A DNA stretch of 64,000 bases from contig OZ246012.1 of the NCBI GenBank assembly GCA_965230615.1, forward strand, positions 124,001-188,000. Direction: 5' to 3'. Below, piece by piece: positions 8,421-17,375 of this stretch. Each line of letters begins with the position of its first letter. Positions within the stretch are counted from its first letter, which is position 1. Source of the stretch: G965230615 sp965230615. Its GTDB lineage: Bacteria; Pseudomonadota; Gammaproteobacteria; HTCC5015. A model generated the notes under the pieces. The model did no database searches and had not been told where the DNA came from. It was given only the letters and a program-made list of their open reading frames with translations. A program made the position numbers and the translations under genes.

Positions 8421-11282
8421 ATGAATCAAGATTTTCAAGAAGTCTCGATTGAAGTTTTACAGGAAAAATACTGCAAGGGTGATGAATCAACAATTGACGA
8501 TGTGCAAAGTCGTGTTGCAAAAGCCATTGCTGCTGTTGAGGACAATCCTGAGGAATGGGAACACGTGTTTCTAGAAGCACAAAAATCCGGTGTTGTTATG
8601 GCTGGCCGCATTAATTCTGCAGCCGGTACGCAATTGCAAGCTACCTGGATTAATTGCTTTGTGCAGCCCGTTGCTGATTCTATTTCTGACTATGACGATG
8701 ATGGTTATCCGGGGATTTATATCGCATTACGCGAGGCTACCGAAACCATGCGTCGAGGTGGTGGAGTAGGGTATGATTTTTCTCGCTTACGACCTCGCGG
8801 TGCCTACGTTAAGAGTACGCATTCAGAGTCCAGTGGGCCGGTGAGCTACATGCATGTGTTTGATCGATCTTGTCAAACGGTTGAATCAGCCGGTGCTCGA
8901 CGGGGTGCTCAAATGGGTATGTTGCGAATTGATCACCCCGATATTGAAGAGTTTATTCATGCGAAAGATACAGGTGAATTAACCAACTTTAATATCAGTA
9001 TTTCCGTTACTGATGCTTTTATGCGTGCCGTAAAAGCAGATGAAAATTTCGAATTAACACATATAGCCGAACCATCTGACGCCTTAAAAGAGAAAGATGT
9101 ATTTCAGCGAGAAGATGGTTTATGGGTATATAAAGTTATCAAAGCTCGTGATCTGTGGAGCCAAGTTATGGTTTCTACTTATGATCATGGTGAGCCAGGT
9201 GTGTTCTTTATTGATCGTGTTAATGCAGATAATAACCTTTATTACTGTGAGACGATTGAGGCCAGTAACCCTTGTGCAGAACAATGTTTGCCGCCTTACG
9301 GATGCTGCTGTCTTGGCAGTATCAATTTAGCTGAGTTGGTGAAATTCCCTTTTGATGAACATCGCTGTGAATTTGATTGGAGCAAATTTGCCAAGCTTAT
9401 AGGAGTTGCTGTAAGAATGCTCGATAATGTACTTGATGGTACTTTCTGGCCATTAGATAAACAGCGTGAAGAGGCAATGGCTAAACGTCGTATTGGCCTG
9501 GGTTTTTTAGGTCTTGGCGATGCACTTGTGGTGTTAGGTATTCGCTATGATACACAGGCAGGCCGCGATTTTGCTGCAAGGATAACTCGTACGCTTAGAG
9601 ATGAAGCTTATCTTGCATCAATAGAGTTGGCTAAGGAACGTGGGGCATTCCCCTTGTTTGCTGTAAATCAATATCTCAGTTCGGGTTTCGCCAAACGATT
9701 ACCTGAAGAGATACAACAAGCCATTCGTGAGCATGGTATTCGTAATAGCCACTTATTATCGATAGCGCCAACTGGCACTATTAGCTTGGCATTTGCCGAT
9801 AATGCCAGTAACGGTATTGAGCCTGCATTTTCATGGACATATGAAAGACGTAAACGCATTCAAAACAGAAAGTTCAAGACGTATGAAGTCGAGGATCATT
9901 CTTACCGTGTATATCGTGAGTTAGGCAATGATACGGATAATTTGCCAGAGGCATTTGTCTCCGCGCTTGAGATATCAGCATTGAATCATGCAAAGATGGT
10001 CGCAGTTGTTCAAGAGTATATTGATTCGAGTATTTCTAAAACGGTGAATATACCTGTTGACTATCCTTTCGATAATTTTCAAGACCTTTATATGTCTGCC
10101 TGGGAGTCTGGAACTAAGTCATTAGCTACGTTCAGACCTAATGAAGTAATTGGTTCTATCTTATCAGTAGCAGAAGATAAAGGTGTCGCTGATGTAAATG
10201 ATTTCGAGGATTCTGATCCTGACCGACGTATTGTGCTGGATAAGTTACCCGATCCGACGTTGAATAGTCTGCGTTGGCCGAGGCGACCTGACTTTCCTAA
10301 TGGTAATCCAGCGCATTGTTATATGGTTAAGCATCCGCATGGTAAAAAGTTTGCTCTGTTTATTGGCAGTCATGTTGATGATCAAAACAAACCTTATCCT
10401 TTTGAGGTTTGGGTTAATGGAATAGAGCAACCGCGAGGCCTTAACGCACTAGCGATTAATCTTAGCTACGATATGTATGCTCAAGACTCAGCCTGGTTAC
10501 AAAAGAAACTGGATTCTCTAGGTCGTTGTGTTGCAGATGGGGAAGGCTTTGAAGTTGCAATGCCTCCGTCTGAAGATCTGCGATATGCGCCGAGTATTGT
10601 TGCGGCGATGGCCTGGTTAATAAAGTATCGTTGTGAAGAATTGGACGTTTTTAATAATATTAAAAATACACCCATACTTGATGCGTTGATGAGTAATCGA
10701 GAACCCAAGACCGGTGCTAACGGCACAATGTCTTGGACGGTTGATGTGCGTAATTTATCAGCAGCCGGTGATGACTTTGTGTTGGGTCTTAAAGAGCTTG
10801 TGATTTATCAAGACGGCAAGCCACAGCGACGGCCTTATTCAATATGGCTATCTGGTGTGTATCCGAATGCATTCGATGGGCTTTGTAAAGCCTTGTCTTT
10901 GGATATGCGAGTCATCGATCCTGCCTGGATTGGCAAGAAATTGCGCGAGCTTTTAAATTACTCAGAGCCTAGAGGCGATTTTTTCGCACAAATTCCTGGT
11001 AGTGATAAACAAAAAGTTTATCCAAGTACTGTCGCATACATTGCACAGCTGGTTATCCATCGGTTTTATATGCTTGGTATCCTCGATCAAGAGGGCTATC
11101 CAATAGAGCCAATGGGAATTGTTGAGCAGCCTAAACAGCCTGATTTAAAACTTGTTAGGTCTGTTGGTGCTGCCGAAGTTATGCCGGGCAAACACTGCAG
11201 AAGCTGCGGTGCCTACGCGGTGATAAAAGTTGATGGCTGTGACAGGTGTACTGCCTGTGGCGACATTGGCGCTTGTGGTTAA
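8421..11282 (+). CDS. nrdJ: Adenosylcobalamin-dependent (class II) ribonucleoside reductase
   Basis: Reduces ribonucleotides to deoxyribonucleotides using coenzyme B12, with no need for oxygen or a separate radical subunit. The 953 residues include the N-terminal active-site cysteine region (TWINCFVQPV), the glycine-rich RRGGGVGYDFSRLRPRG, the radical-site motif NPCAEQCLPPYGCCCLGSINL (NPCGEQ in most homologues), APTGTIS, a TSCPD-like domain at about 640-760 and a C-terminal redox segment with CRSCGAYAV and CDRCTACGDIGACG. GGAGG lies 8 bases before the ATG. A full-length reductase is unusual cargo for a conjugative element; phages more often carry one. It may supply dNTPs during transfer. Confidence 0.92.
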   Translation: MNQDFQEVSIEVLQEKYCKGDESTIDDVQSRVAKAIAAVEDNPEEWEHVFLEAQKSGVVMAGRINSAAGTQLQATWINCFVQPVADSISDYDDDGYPGIYIALREATETMRRGGGVGYDFSRLRPRGAYVKSTHSESSGPVSYMHVFDRSCQTVESAGARRGAQMGMLRIDHPDIEEFIHAKDTGELTNFNISISVTDAFMRAVKADENFELTHIAEPSDALKEKDVFQREDGLWVYKVIKARDLWSQVMVSTYDHGEPGVFFIDRVNADNNLYYCETIEASNPCAEQCLPPYGCCCLGSINLAELVKFPFDEHRCEFDWSKFAKLIGVAVRMLDNVLDGTFWPLDKQREEAMAKRRIGLGFLGLGDALVVLGIRYDTQAGRDFAARITRTLRDEAYLASIELAKERGAFPLFAVNQYLSSGFAKRLPEEIQQAIREHGIRNSHLLSIAPTGTISLAFADNASNGIEPAFSWTYERRKRIQNRKFKTYEVEDHSYRVYRELGNDTDNLPEAFVSALEISALNHAKMVAVVQEYIDSSISKTVNIPVDYPFDNFQDLYMSAWESGTKSLATFRPNEVIGSILSVAEDKGVADVNDFEDSDPDRRIVLDKLPDPTLNSLRWPRRPDFPNGNPAHCYMVKHPHGKKFALFIGSHVDDQNKPYPFEVWVNGIEQPRGLNALAINLSYDMYAQDSAWLQKKLDSLGRCVADGEGFEVAMPPSEDLRYAPSIVAAMAWLIKYRCEELDVFNNIKNTPILDALMSNREPKTGANGTMSWTVDVRNLSAAGDDFVLGLKELVIYQDGKPQRRPYSIWLSGVYPNAFDGLCKALSLDMRVIDPAWIGKKLRELLNYSEPRGDFFAQIPGSDKQKVYPSTVAYIAQLVIHRFYMLGILDQEGYPIEPMGIVEQPKQPDLKLVRSVGAAEVMPGKHCRSCGAYAVIKVDGCDRCTACGDIGACG

Positions 11283-11288
11283 GTGACA

Positions 11289-11320
11289 GAAGCCGCTGAA
11301 AAGCGGCTTCTCCCATCTTC
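11289..11320 (+). terminator. Terminator-like hairpin after nrdJ
   Basis: GAAGCCGCT (11289-11297), loop GAAA, AGCGGCTTC (11302-11310), then a T/C-rich run. A second stem, AACGATC/GATCGTT (11323-11344), follows before the next gene's AGGAGG. Confidence 0.6.
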
Positions 11321-11380
11321 TTAAACGATCTGCAAAGTGATCGTTGTATTCCCATTATTTTTTTATCAGGAGGCCATTCT

Positions 11381-11614
11381 ATGGATGAGTCTAATGTTAT
11401 TCCTATTTTATTAATGTTGTCGCTATCGCCAATATTGTTGGAGGTGCCCGATATGATCCGGGAAATTTATTCATGTTTTAAGGGCGATCAAAAGCCATGT
11501 GAGCATAAATATTTATCTGATCATGTCAGCTCTGCAGAGCCATCTAGCGAGAAACCGTTTTCTATTGTTGTTGATCAAGATGATTCGGTATCAATAAAAG
11601 AGAGAGCGGCCTGA
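11381..11614 (+). CDS. Hypothetical 77-residue protein
   Basis: Not recognised. The start is set by AGGAGG about 7 bases before the ATG, in a context (GGAGGCCATTCT-ATG) nearly identical to that of nrdJ. The N-terminal 25 residues (VIPILLMLSLSPILLEVP) are hydrophobic and may be one membrane segment. The remainder is polar with two cysteines. Strong flanking hairpins on both sides suggest a separately controlled small gene. No function can be inferred. Confidence 0.6.
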   Translation: MDESNVIPILLMLSLSPILLEVPDMIREIYSCFKGDQKPCEHKYLSDHVSSAEPSSEKPFSIVVDQDDSVSIKERAA

Positions 11615-11623
11615 AAAAGTCAA

Positions 11624-11818
11624 AGCATTCCCGTTTTACGGGAGTGCTTTTTAAACTAGCTGTCATTACGGACAGTTTAAAAAGCATTTGTAAAGCGCAA
11701 TAAGAACTGTGAAACAGGCGCAGCGGTTATATAGCCGTCAGTTCCTTCTAAAACCCTTGCGGGTAACATGGCCCGCAGGCGGCTTGGTGTATCCGCATTA
11801 TTCAGCAGGAGGTTGGAT
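11624..11818 (+). promoter_or_regulatory. Multi-hairpin leader of the Api92-like gene
   Basis: Stem AAAGCATTCCCG/CGGGAGTGCTTT (11624-11652), which could also terminate the gene before it. Further pairing follows: an AAGAACTG...CAGTTCCTT arm around 11700-11755 and GCGGG/CCCGC near 11760-11780, then AGGAGG before the ATG at 11819. It resembles the other leaders of this module in style, not in sequence. Confidence 0.4.
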
Positions 11819-12550
11819 ATGCCAAACCATATTGAGAATGAATTAGAGATAACCGGTGATACGGAATCTTTGAAGGAAATACTGGATAAATATATTTATC
11901 CTGATATCTCTGATCAAAACGACTTGTTTTTGGATTTTCAAAAAATTATTCCTATGCCGGATAAACTTGATCTTCCGGATTCCAGTATTGGTCATATTGG
12001 TTATTGTGCATTATATGCCAACTATAAATCGTTATTAAAACATTCCTGGATTCCTGACGGCATTAGCAAGCGAGTTGAGTTGCTGGAGTTTTTGGAAGCT
12101 AAAGATCTTCGATATGTAGAGTTGGCTGTAAAGTATAGGACTAATGAAAAAGGCCACGGGTATAAAACCTGGTACCAATGGCGTAACCGTTATTGGGGTA
12201 CCAAGTGGAATTCTTTTTCAGGGAAATTGAAGATTAATGCCTTAGATGATAAAAGACTTGTGCTTATATTGAATACGGCCTGGTCTCCGCCTTTACCTGT
12301 AATAAAGATGCTTTCAAAAATATACGAAGGTCTCAACTTATCATTAAAGTATTTTGATGAGGATCATGTGTTGCTGGGGGAAGCCAGCTTTAAAGCCGGT
12401 AATTTAGTGGAGCATGATACAAAGTTTAAACTTTCGAATCCTTACTATGAAGAGTATATGCATTTGCTGCTTTATACAGGAGAGCGTGAGTTGCTAATGC
12501 CGTCTTCGCCTTATCAGGTGAGTGATTTATTGCAAAAAATTAAGCACTAG
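11819..12550 (+). CDS. Api92/DUF1281-like protein
   Basis: The 243 residues start MPNHIENELEITGDTESL, which resembles the N-terminus of plasmid and phage proteins of the DUF1281 / Api92-like ferredoxin-fold group (for example YubB-type proteins on conjugative plasmids). WYQWRNRYWGTKWNS matches their conserved W-x3-WGTKW core. The ATG at 11819 follows CAGGAGG; a longer frame from 11768 has no such signal. The molecular function of the family is not established. It sits between nrdJ and ssb in the ICE maintenance module. Confidence 0.7.
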   Translation: MPNHIENELEITGDTESLKEILDKYIYPDISDQNDLFLDFQKIIPMPDKLDLPDSSIGHIGYCALYANYKSLLKHSWIPDGISKRVELLEFLEAKDLRYVELAVKYRTNEKGHGYKTWYQWRNRYWGTKWNSFSGKLKINALDDKRLVLILNTAWSPPLPVIKMLSKIYEGLNLSLKYFDEDHVLLGEASFKAGNLVEHDTKFKLSNPYYEEYMHLLLYTGERELLMPSSPYQVSDLLQKIKH

Positions 12551-12644
12551 ACTGGAAAAATCATAGTCTTCGATAGCATATAGCGGTAGCCATGCACTGA
12601 TATATGTTTTTTTGATCTGCATGGTTCTTATGAGAGTACAGTTC

Positions 12645-13316
12645 ATGATTAATCAATCAGTAATTGCTACTCAAATACGAGTAGTGCGATATCGTAGTAC
12701 CCGAATAGATCATTACTACATGCCAGATGGCACCATTCGTCGTTTTGTAATTTTAGAAGCTCATTCATTGCGTGATGTTTTGGAAAAATCACGCCGTACT
12801 GAGATTGAAAAGATTACTGAAAGAGTCGAATGGGATCAAGTAAAACGAACGGCAATGGGTTTGTTGCGTGAGTTATATGACCTGATGCATAAAGCCAGGG
12901 AAGAAAAACAAACGCGAAAAAACCAATTACCGAGCCCGGTTTTGGGCGATCAACTTGCTCCGACAGTTACTAATCATGAATGTCGTGGGCAGCTAATTTT
13001 TGCTGGTATTCGGCCTGAGATTCCTTTTTGCATCGAACTGCTTGATGACACTGGAACCGTTAGGCGAATTGAAGGTATTGATTTTGCGCGATCGTTGGAA
13101 GTATCCGGCGCTGTGGTTGGGGATTACATCAGTGTTGTTCGAACTGGAAGCAATGAAGTTTCTATTAAAGAACAATGCTCTGGTTCTCATGGAAGTGGTA
13201 AACGTAATATCAAACACTCCCGTGAGGTTTTTCAAATAATTAAGGAGAACTCAATTGAACAAACATCAAGTGATTGGGAATCTTGGGAAAGATCCGGAAC
13301 TCAGGCGTCTGCCTGA
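12645..13316 (+). CDS. Hypothetical ICE protein overlapping ssb
   Basis: About 223 residues, family not recognised. The N-terminal half is basic and helical (EKITERVEWDQVKRTAMGLLRELYDLMHKAREE). The C-terminal part (IDFARSLEVSGAVVGDYISV ... KRNIKHSREVFQI) resembles a small beta domain found at the C-termini of some plasmid primases and relaxases, where GD-x-I/V is followed by a K-R-N segment; this is weak evidence. Start codons at 12612 (TTG), 12621, 12630 and 12645 are possible; I chose 12645 because of an upstream GAGAG. It overlaps the ssb start by 62 bases, so the two are probably translated together. Confidence 0.6.
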   Translation: MINQSVIATQIRVVRYRSTRIDHYYMPDGTIRRFVILEAHSLRDVLEKSRRTEIEKITERVEWDQVKRTAMGLLRELYDLMHKAREEKQTRKNQLPSPVLGDQLAPTVTNHECRGQLIFAGIRPEIPFCIELLDDTGTVRRIEGIDFARSLEVSGAVVGDYISVVRTGSNEVSIKEQCSGSHGSGKRNIKHSREVFQIIKENSIEQTSSDWESWERSGTQASA

Positions 13317-13632
13317 AAGTAACCGGCCGGTTTGTACCATCAGTATTGCCAGTAACGAATATTATAAAAGTGAAAAACATACAGAGTGGCATAAAGCGGT
13401 ATTTTTTGATGCCGCTGCTGAGTTGATAGCCGAGCGTGTATTGACTGGTAATAAGATATATGTTGCCGGTCCAGTTCGGAAAAAAACATATCAGGACAAA
13501 GACGGTAATGAACGTCTGTCAGTTGAAATCATTGTACAGGAGTTTGAATTTCTTGATCGAATTCCAGTGATGCCCGGTGGTATACCTGATCCGGATTGGC
13601 AAGATCCAAATTTACAGGCCGCGTCTGCTTAG
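13255..13632 (+). CDS. ssb: Single-stranded DNA-binding protein
   Basis: Binds and protects ssDNA during transfer and recombination. The TTG start at 13255 is set by AAGGAG 9 bases upstream and gives the family signature MNKHQVIGNLGKDPELRRLP. The OB-fold core continues with EWHKAVFFDAAAELIAERV and GNKIYVAGPVRKKTYQDKDG. At 125 residues it ends shortly after the OB fold and lacks the usual long linker and acidic DDDIPF-type tail that recruits partner proteins. Many mobile elements encode such an SSB. The start codon lies inside the preceding gene, and the next gene begins 10 bases after the stop. Confidence 0.9.
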   Translation: MNKHQVIGNLGKDPELRRLPESNRPVCTISIASNEYYKSEKHTEWHKAVFFDAAAELIAERVLTGNKIYVAGPVRKKTYQDKDGNERLSVEIIVQEFEFLDRIPVMPGGIPDPDWQDPNLQAASA

Positions 13633-13641
13633 GAGGTGCTT

Positions 13642-14361
13642 ATGAACCCGTCAGTGGTAGACATAACCAATGAGTTTGGTGAGATTAAACAATATAAACG
13701 TGTTTCAGCACGTTTGCCAGAGTTCCTTGGTAAATATTCACCGGAAGAAGGTTACCGGGTTGAGTCGGCAATGACTGATTTACTGTCTTTGAAAAAAGGC
13801 TTGCTGGCTTTGTACAGGGAAGCTATTTCCTGTGGAAAATCACCACAGGATGTTGGTTTACCAAATGTGAATTCATCCACTATGGTATCCACTCATAGCC
13901 TGTTTTCACCCGATGGCAATCTTATTGCTTCAGCGAATGCATCCAAAGCAATAGTTGATTATAAAGATTTGGAGATGCTGGAAACAGCATCATTAAACCG
14001 GCTGTTGGGTAAGTTGGGTTTTGGTGGAGAAATCTTCGATGATGATGAAAATAACGATATTGATGAGCAAGGCTTAAATGCTTATGCACAAGATTCGCTT
14101 ATCTCTGTTTCACCATCATCACCTTCAGAAGATGTGTCTGGCTTAAGTTTAACCAAAGCTGAATCTCAGAGTGATAATACATCTGATATAAACGGACAGT
14201 CACAAAGCAACAATAAAGAACCTGTTCCTGCGGCAATGAAGGTGCAAATTAAGAACCTTGCCGAGCAAGTAGGAGAGCCGGTTCAGAATATATCAACTTT
14301 AGAAGAAGCAAAAGCAGCTTTAAAAGCACTGTCTAAAAAGCAGCGTCAAGCTTGCACTTAA
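13642..14361 (+). CDS. Hypothetical protein next to ssb
   Basis: The 239-residue product is not recognised. AGGAGG at 13631-13636, overlapping the ssb stop, sets the ATG at 13642. The N-terminal 120 residues appear folded (RLPEFLGKYSPEEGYRVESAMTD...). Residues about 130-195 are acidic, Ser/Asn/Asp-rich and likely disordered. The C-terminal 40 residues (AMKVQIKNLAEQVGEPVQNISTLEEAKAAL) look like a small helical DNA- or protein-binding domain. Its place directly after ssb suggests a recombination or replication accessory. It does not obviously match Bet/RecT, which SXT-type elements carry near ssb. Confidence 0.6.
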   Translation: MNPSVVDITNEFGEIKQYKRVSARLPEFLGKYSPEEGYRVESAMTDLLSLKKGLLALYREAISCGKSPQDVGLPNVNSSTMVSTHSLFSPDGNLIASANASKAIVDYKDLEMLETASLNRLLGKLGFGGEIFDDDENNDIDEQGLNAYAQDSLISVSPSSPSEDVSGLSLTKAESQSDNTSDINGQSQSNNKEPVPAAMKVQIKNLAEQVGEPVQNISTLEEAKAALKALSKKQRQACT

Positions 14362-14382
14362 CAAAGTTGAATATTTAAGTAA

Positions 14383-14472
14383 GCGCCGCCTGATGGCGGC
14401 GCGATCTTTTGTTTAAGGTTGCGAGACGACTTTAAACAAAAGGTTCCCTTCAGCGTTGAGCAATCAACACTG
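14383..14472 (+). promoter_or_regulatory. Three consecutive hairpins between ICE genes
   Basis: GCGCCGCC-TGAT-GGCGGCGC (14383-14402); CTTTTGTTTAA pairing with TTAAACAAAAG (14406-14442); CAGCGTTGA-GCAA-TCAACACTG with one mismatch (14451-14472). The first is terminator-like for the gene before it. The rest forms a leader for the gene at 14558. Confidence 0.5.
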
Positions 14473-14557
14473 ATCAGGTAGCTGACCATAAGCAGCCTGA
14501 ATCCTGGAGTTGGCCGTTGGGGAAATGGCTTTCTCTATATTCCAGAGGAGAACCTTC

Positions 14558-14881
14558 ATGAAGCAATCTACGCATTTCATGCGAAATCCTCGTGATGATC
14601 CGAAAGCAAAATACTTTCGACATAGCGCAAAAATTATGCGCGAGGTTGCCGAACATCACGCGGGACGGAAGATTTTGGGTACTACAATGTTGGAATTGCC
14701 GCTGCTTAATCGGAAAGTACATTTATGGACCGTTGAAGATGGCGAGCATATTCTGATTCTAGAACAAAATCGTTCTTTTCTTTATTGGGAAGCCAGCCGG
14801 GATTCGTTGACTGCGATTCGTTCCAGAGCGTGTGATTGGCTGGCTGAACCACCTGAGCAGCAAATTAATCATTTGAACTGA
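14558..14881 (+). CDS. Hypothetical 107-residue protein
   Basis: Not recognised. The ATG at 14558 follows AGAGGAG. The product is soluble with mixed alpha/beta character: a basic N-terminus (MRNPRDDPKAKYFRHSAKIMREV), a central beta-rich stretch (NRKVHLWTVEDGEHILILE) and a helical end (DSLTAIRSRACDWLAEPPEQQ). It lies in the ICE maintenance module just before the Cas4-like nuclease gene. A longer in-frame extension upstream to 14510 has no ribosome binding site. Confidence 0.6.
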   Translation: MKQSTHFMRNPRDDPKAKYFRHSAKIMREVAEHHAGRKILGTTMLELPLLNRKVHLWTVEDGEHILILEQNRSFLYWEASRDSLTAIRSRACDWLAEPPEQQINHLN

Positions 14882-15016
14882 ATTTTAGTTTAAAGGATTT
14901 AATTAAGCTTGTTAGCCCTGGCTAAGGCAAAAGTATCGTCCCGCTGGGGCGCCTTTTTCTTGGTTGGAATATTAATGCAACAAACATGTTGCTTTGTTAA
15001 AGACAGGAGGAAGGGT

Positions 15017-15880
15017 GTGAAAATACGACTGTCAGCCAGTCAAGTAGCCAGCGCAGATGATTGCCGGCGCTTGCATTGGTATAAAAGTGTAGCCAAGGTT
15101 AGGTTGTCCTGCGAGGCTGCTAATCTGGCTTTTGGTAAATGTATTGATCTTAGTGTTCGAGAATACCTGGAAAACTTGGCATTGGGTTGCAGCTTGCCTG
15201 ATCCTGTTGCTCGTTTCACTGAGCTTTGGGCAGATATTAGAGCGCGAAAAGAGCTTTATTATGCTGCAACACAAACACCTCGACAGTTTGAGAACATGGG
15301 TAAAGACTTGATGAGTCAATTTCCCAATGCCTGGGAAAGCACCGGGTTTCAAGTTGCCAGGGATATTAATGGCCAGCCTATGCTGGATCGAAGGCTGGAG
15401 GTTTATCTGGGTAGCGAACTCGGTATTGAGCTTGCATATGATGGCATTATTGATGTCATTGTTTATACGCGCGATGCCAGGTTAGCTATTGTTGATATCA
15501 AGACTTCTAGCGCAATGCATTCGATGATCTATTCCAGAAGGTCTGATCAATTAACATCTTATCAGATGCTTTTTGAAGCTCATCGGCAGAAACTGGGTTT
15601 GCCATCTGTAGAACGACTAGGTTTTCATGACTTTTTGAAACGTAAGGTTTCTTCGAAAATAGAGCCGCCGGTTATGGTGCCGGTACGTTCTCGACAAGAA
15701 ATCGCTGAGTATCGTCAAAAGTGCTTTTGGCTGGCTGATGATATTCGCAAAAAGCGTTTTCCAAAAGTGTCCAGACTGCAATACAACACGCCGTGTGAAC
15801 TATGTGATTACTCGCAGCATTGCATTTATGGCGATACTGAGAATTTGGTTTTTTCAAAAAAATCTAATCACAGTCACTAA
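15017..15880 (+). CDS. Cas4/RecB-like Fe-S exonuclease (PD-(D/E)XK)
   Basis: Probable ssDNA or dsDNA exonuclease for element recombination. The GTG at 15017 follows AGGAGGAAGG and gives 287 residues; an in-frame upstream extension lacks a ribosome binding site. Nuclease motifs: D146 in YDGIIDVI, D160-x-K162 in VDIKTSS, and a Q-x3-Y-like motif around QLTSYQ (178-183). An N-terminal Cys16 and C-terminal C260, C263 and C269 are placed as in Cas4/AddB 4Fe-4S clusters. SXT-type elements carry an exonuclease in a comparable position beside ssb and bet, though this one is Cas4-like rather than lambda-exo-like. Confidence 0.8.
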   Translation: MKIRLSASQVASADDCRRLHWYKSVAKVRLSCEAANLAFGKCIDLSVREYLENLALGCSLPDPVARFTELWADIRARKELYYAATQTPRQFENMGKDLMSQFPNAWESTGFQVARDINGQPMLDRRLEVYLGSELGIELAYDGIIDVIVYTRDARLAIVDIKTSSAMHSMIYSRRSDQLTSYQMLFEAHRQKLGLPSVERLGFHDFLKRKVSSKIEPPVMVPVRSRQEIAEYRQKCFWLADDIRKKRFPKVSRLQYNTPCELCDYSQHCIYGDTENLVFSKKSNHSH

Positions 15881-15952
15881 TACACCATTCTTTAGCAGAG
15901 GTTTCCCTCTGTACTGAATAAAACACTAATCAGGTTTCTTGAGGACAGTATT

Positions 15953-16297
15953 ATGAACTCATCAACCTTATTATCCAATGAATTACAACTTGAATTGGAT
16001 ATGAATTTCGGTCCACTCAATAATTTTGAATGGACTGATCGTGATGTACTGGCACTACATGATAGTTATTTAACCGACCAATTGCAGCTATTGAATGATG
16101 AACGCACTTCGCGTGAGACACGAATACGAATTCTAAGCTGGGTCGCTACATCTATAGTGCCAATAAAAGAGGCATTCCAGTATCCGTTAAGCTTTCAACT
16201 TTGTTGTTATGCGGCTGGTGTTGATCCTGAAGAGATGCAATTGCAGGTGTTCAGGATTTTTAAACCGCTGTTAGCGGACTGCTTGGAGTCTTTATAA
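15953..16297 (+). CDS. Hypothetical 114-residue protein
   Basis: Not recognised. The product is acidic and mostly helical (DVLALHDSYLTDQLQLLNDERTS; RIRILSWVATSIVPIKEAF), with no membrane segment. The ATG at 15953 follows a GAGGACAG sequence. A CAGAGG/CCTCTG hairpin lies just upstream and an AACCGGTAG stem just downstream, so it is bracketed by hairpins like its neighbours. It sits between the Cas4-like nuclease and the CobS-like ATPase genes. No function inferred. Confidence 0.6.
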   Translation: MNSSTLLSNELQLELDMNFGPLNNFEWTDRDVLALHDSYLTDQLQLLNDERTSRETRIRILSWVATSIVPIKEAFQYPLSFQLCCYAAGVDPEEMQLQVFRIFKPLLADCLESL

Positions 16298-16300
16298 GCA

Positions 16301-16336
16301 AACCGGTAGGGGAGACGCTGTCTATCTCTACCGGTT
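16301..16336 (+). terminator. Hairpin before the CobS-like gene
   Basis: AACCGGTAG (16301-16309) pairs perfectly with CTACCGGTT (16328-16336) around an 18-base loop. No T-run follows, so it may be a leader element rather than a terminator. Confidence 0.4.
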
Positions 16337-16379
16337 GATTCACTTATTGCTTTTATCAATATCTTAGGAGCAAAAAAAT

Positions 16380-17375
16380 ATGCAAATGAAATTAGTTGCC
16401 AAAGAGTATACTTTCAAAGAGGCCTTTGGATCTGAGTTTCCTGATAGTCAGACGATTTCTGGTTATGAAAAAAATGGACATGCTTATGTCCCTGAAAAAG
16501 ATCCTTACTGGCAATGGGATAAATCGTTGCTGTTGGATTTAATCATATGGTGGAAAGAAGGTGGTAATGACGCCATTTATCTTTTTGGCCCTACTGGTGC
16601 CGGAAAATCATCTGCCTTGCTTAACTTCTGCGCATCATTAGGTATACCTTTATATGAGAAACCAATGTATGCCAGTTTGGAGTTTCCCGAGCTTATCTCG
16701 CGCACAGATTTGGTTGATGGCACGACATTGACTAACTATGCATCGCTACCGTTGGCTATGGGCGCTACCGGCTCTCCCGGTATTTTCTGCGCCAATGAAA
16801 TCGATAAAGCCGATGATGGAATGTTAGCCGGTCTTTATGAAGTACTGGCAGGCAGGCCGTTGGAGACAGGTATAGGTGGCTCTGATGTTGTTAAGCCTGT
16901 TGACGGTTTTCGTTTCGCCGCAACCGGCAATACCACTTTGATGGGGGATACTACCGGCCTTTGGGTTGGTTCAAAGCAGCAAGACCTGGCTTTCCAGGAC
17001 CGATTTTGGAAGGTTAAAGTCAACTATCCTTCTGTCGAAGTGGAAGAATCATTATTGGAACAGGTTGCCGGGAATTTACCCGAAGTCGTGCGTAAAAAAA
17101 TGGTCGAAGTAGCCAATGAAATACGCGAAGCTTTCATGGGGCAATCGGATTCCAGCGCAGCATTGCCGTTAACAATGTCCACGCGTTCCTTAGTTCGTTG
17201 GGCTGCCATGACCTGGTGCTATAGGGGAGCTGAGTCGGAAAACTTAAGCCCTATTTACTATGCACTGGATCGGGCGATGTTAAATTCGGCGGATTCCAAC
17301 CCTGAATGGCGCAAAGCAATATTAACTATTGTTCAAGGTAAGATGGGTGATGACATTGGAGTTCCCAATGTCTAA
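16380..17375 (+). CDS. CobS-like AAA+ ATPase (MoxR-type)
   Basis: The 331 residues form one AAA+ ATPase domain. Walker A is GPTGAGKS (70-77), Walker B is IFCANEIDKAD, and sensor 1 is in FRFAATGNT. The SLEFPELISRTDLVDG insert resembles CobS, the chelatase subunit partner of CobT. Paired with the VWA/CobT-like gene at 19471, it fits the MoxR-VWA chaperone theme, in which an ATPase remodels a client through a MIDAS partner. SXT-type elements carry a gene annotated cobS in this region. A real cobalt-chelatase role is unlikely, as no other cobalamin genes are present. The next gene overlaps its end by 8 bases. Confidence 0.85.
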   Translation: MQMKLVAKEYTFKEAFGSEFPDSQTISGYEKNGHAYVPEKDPYWQWDKSLLLDLIIWWKEGGNDAIYLFGPTGAGKSSALLNFCASLGIPLYEKPMYASLEFPELISRTDLVDGTTLTNYASLPLAMGATGSPGIFCANEIDKADDGMLAGLYEVLAGRPLETGIGGSDVVKPVDGFRFAATGNTTLMGDTTGLWVGSKQQDLAFQDRFWKVKVNYPSVEVEESLLEQVAGNLPEVVRKKMVEVANEIREAFMGQSDSSAALPLTMSTRSLVRWAAMTWCYRGAESENLSPIYYALDRAMLNSADSNPEWRKAILTIVQGKMGDDIGVPNV

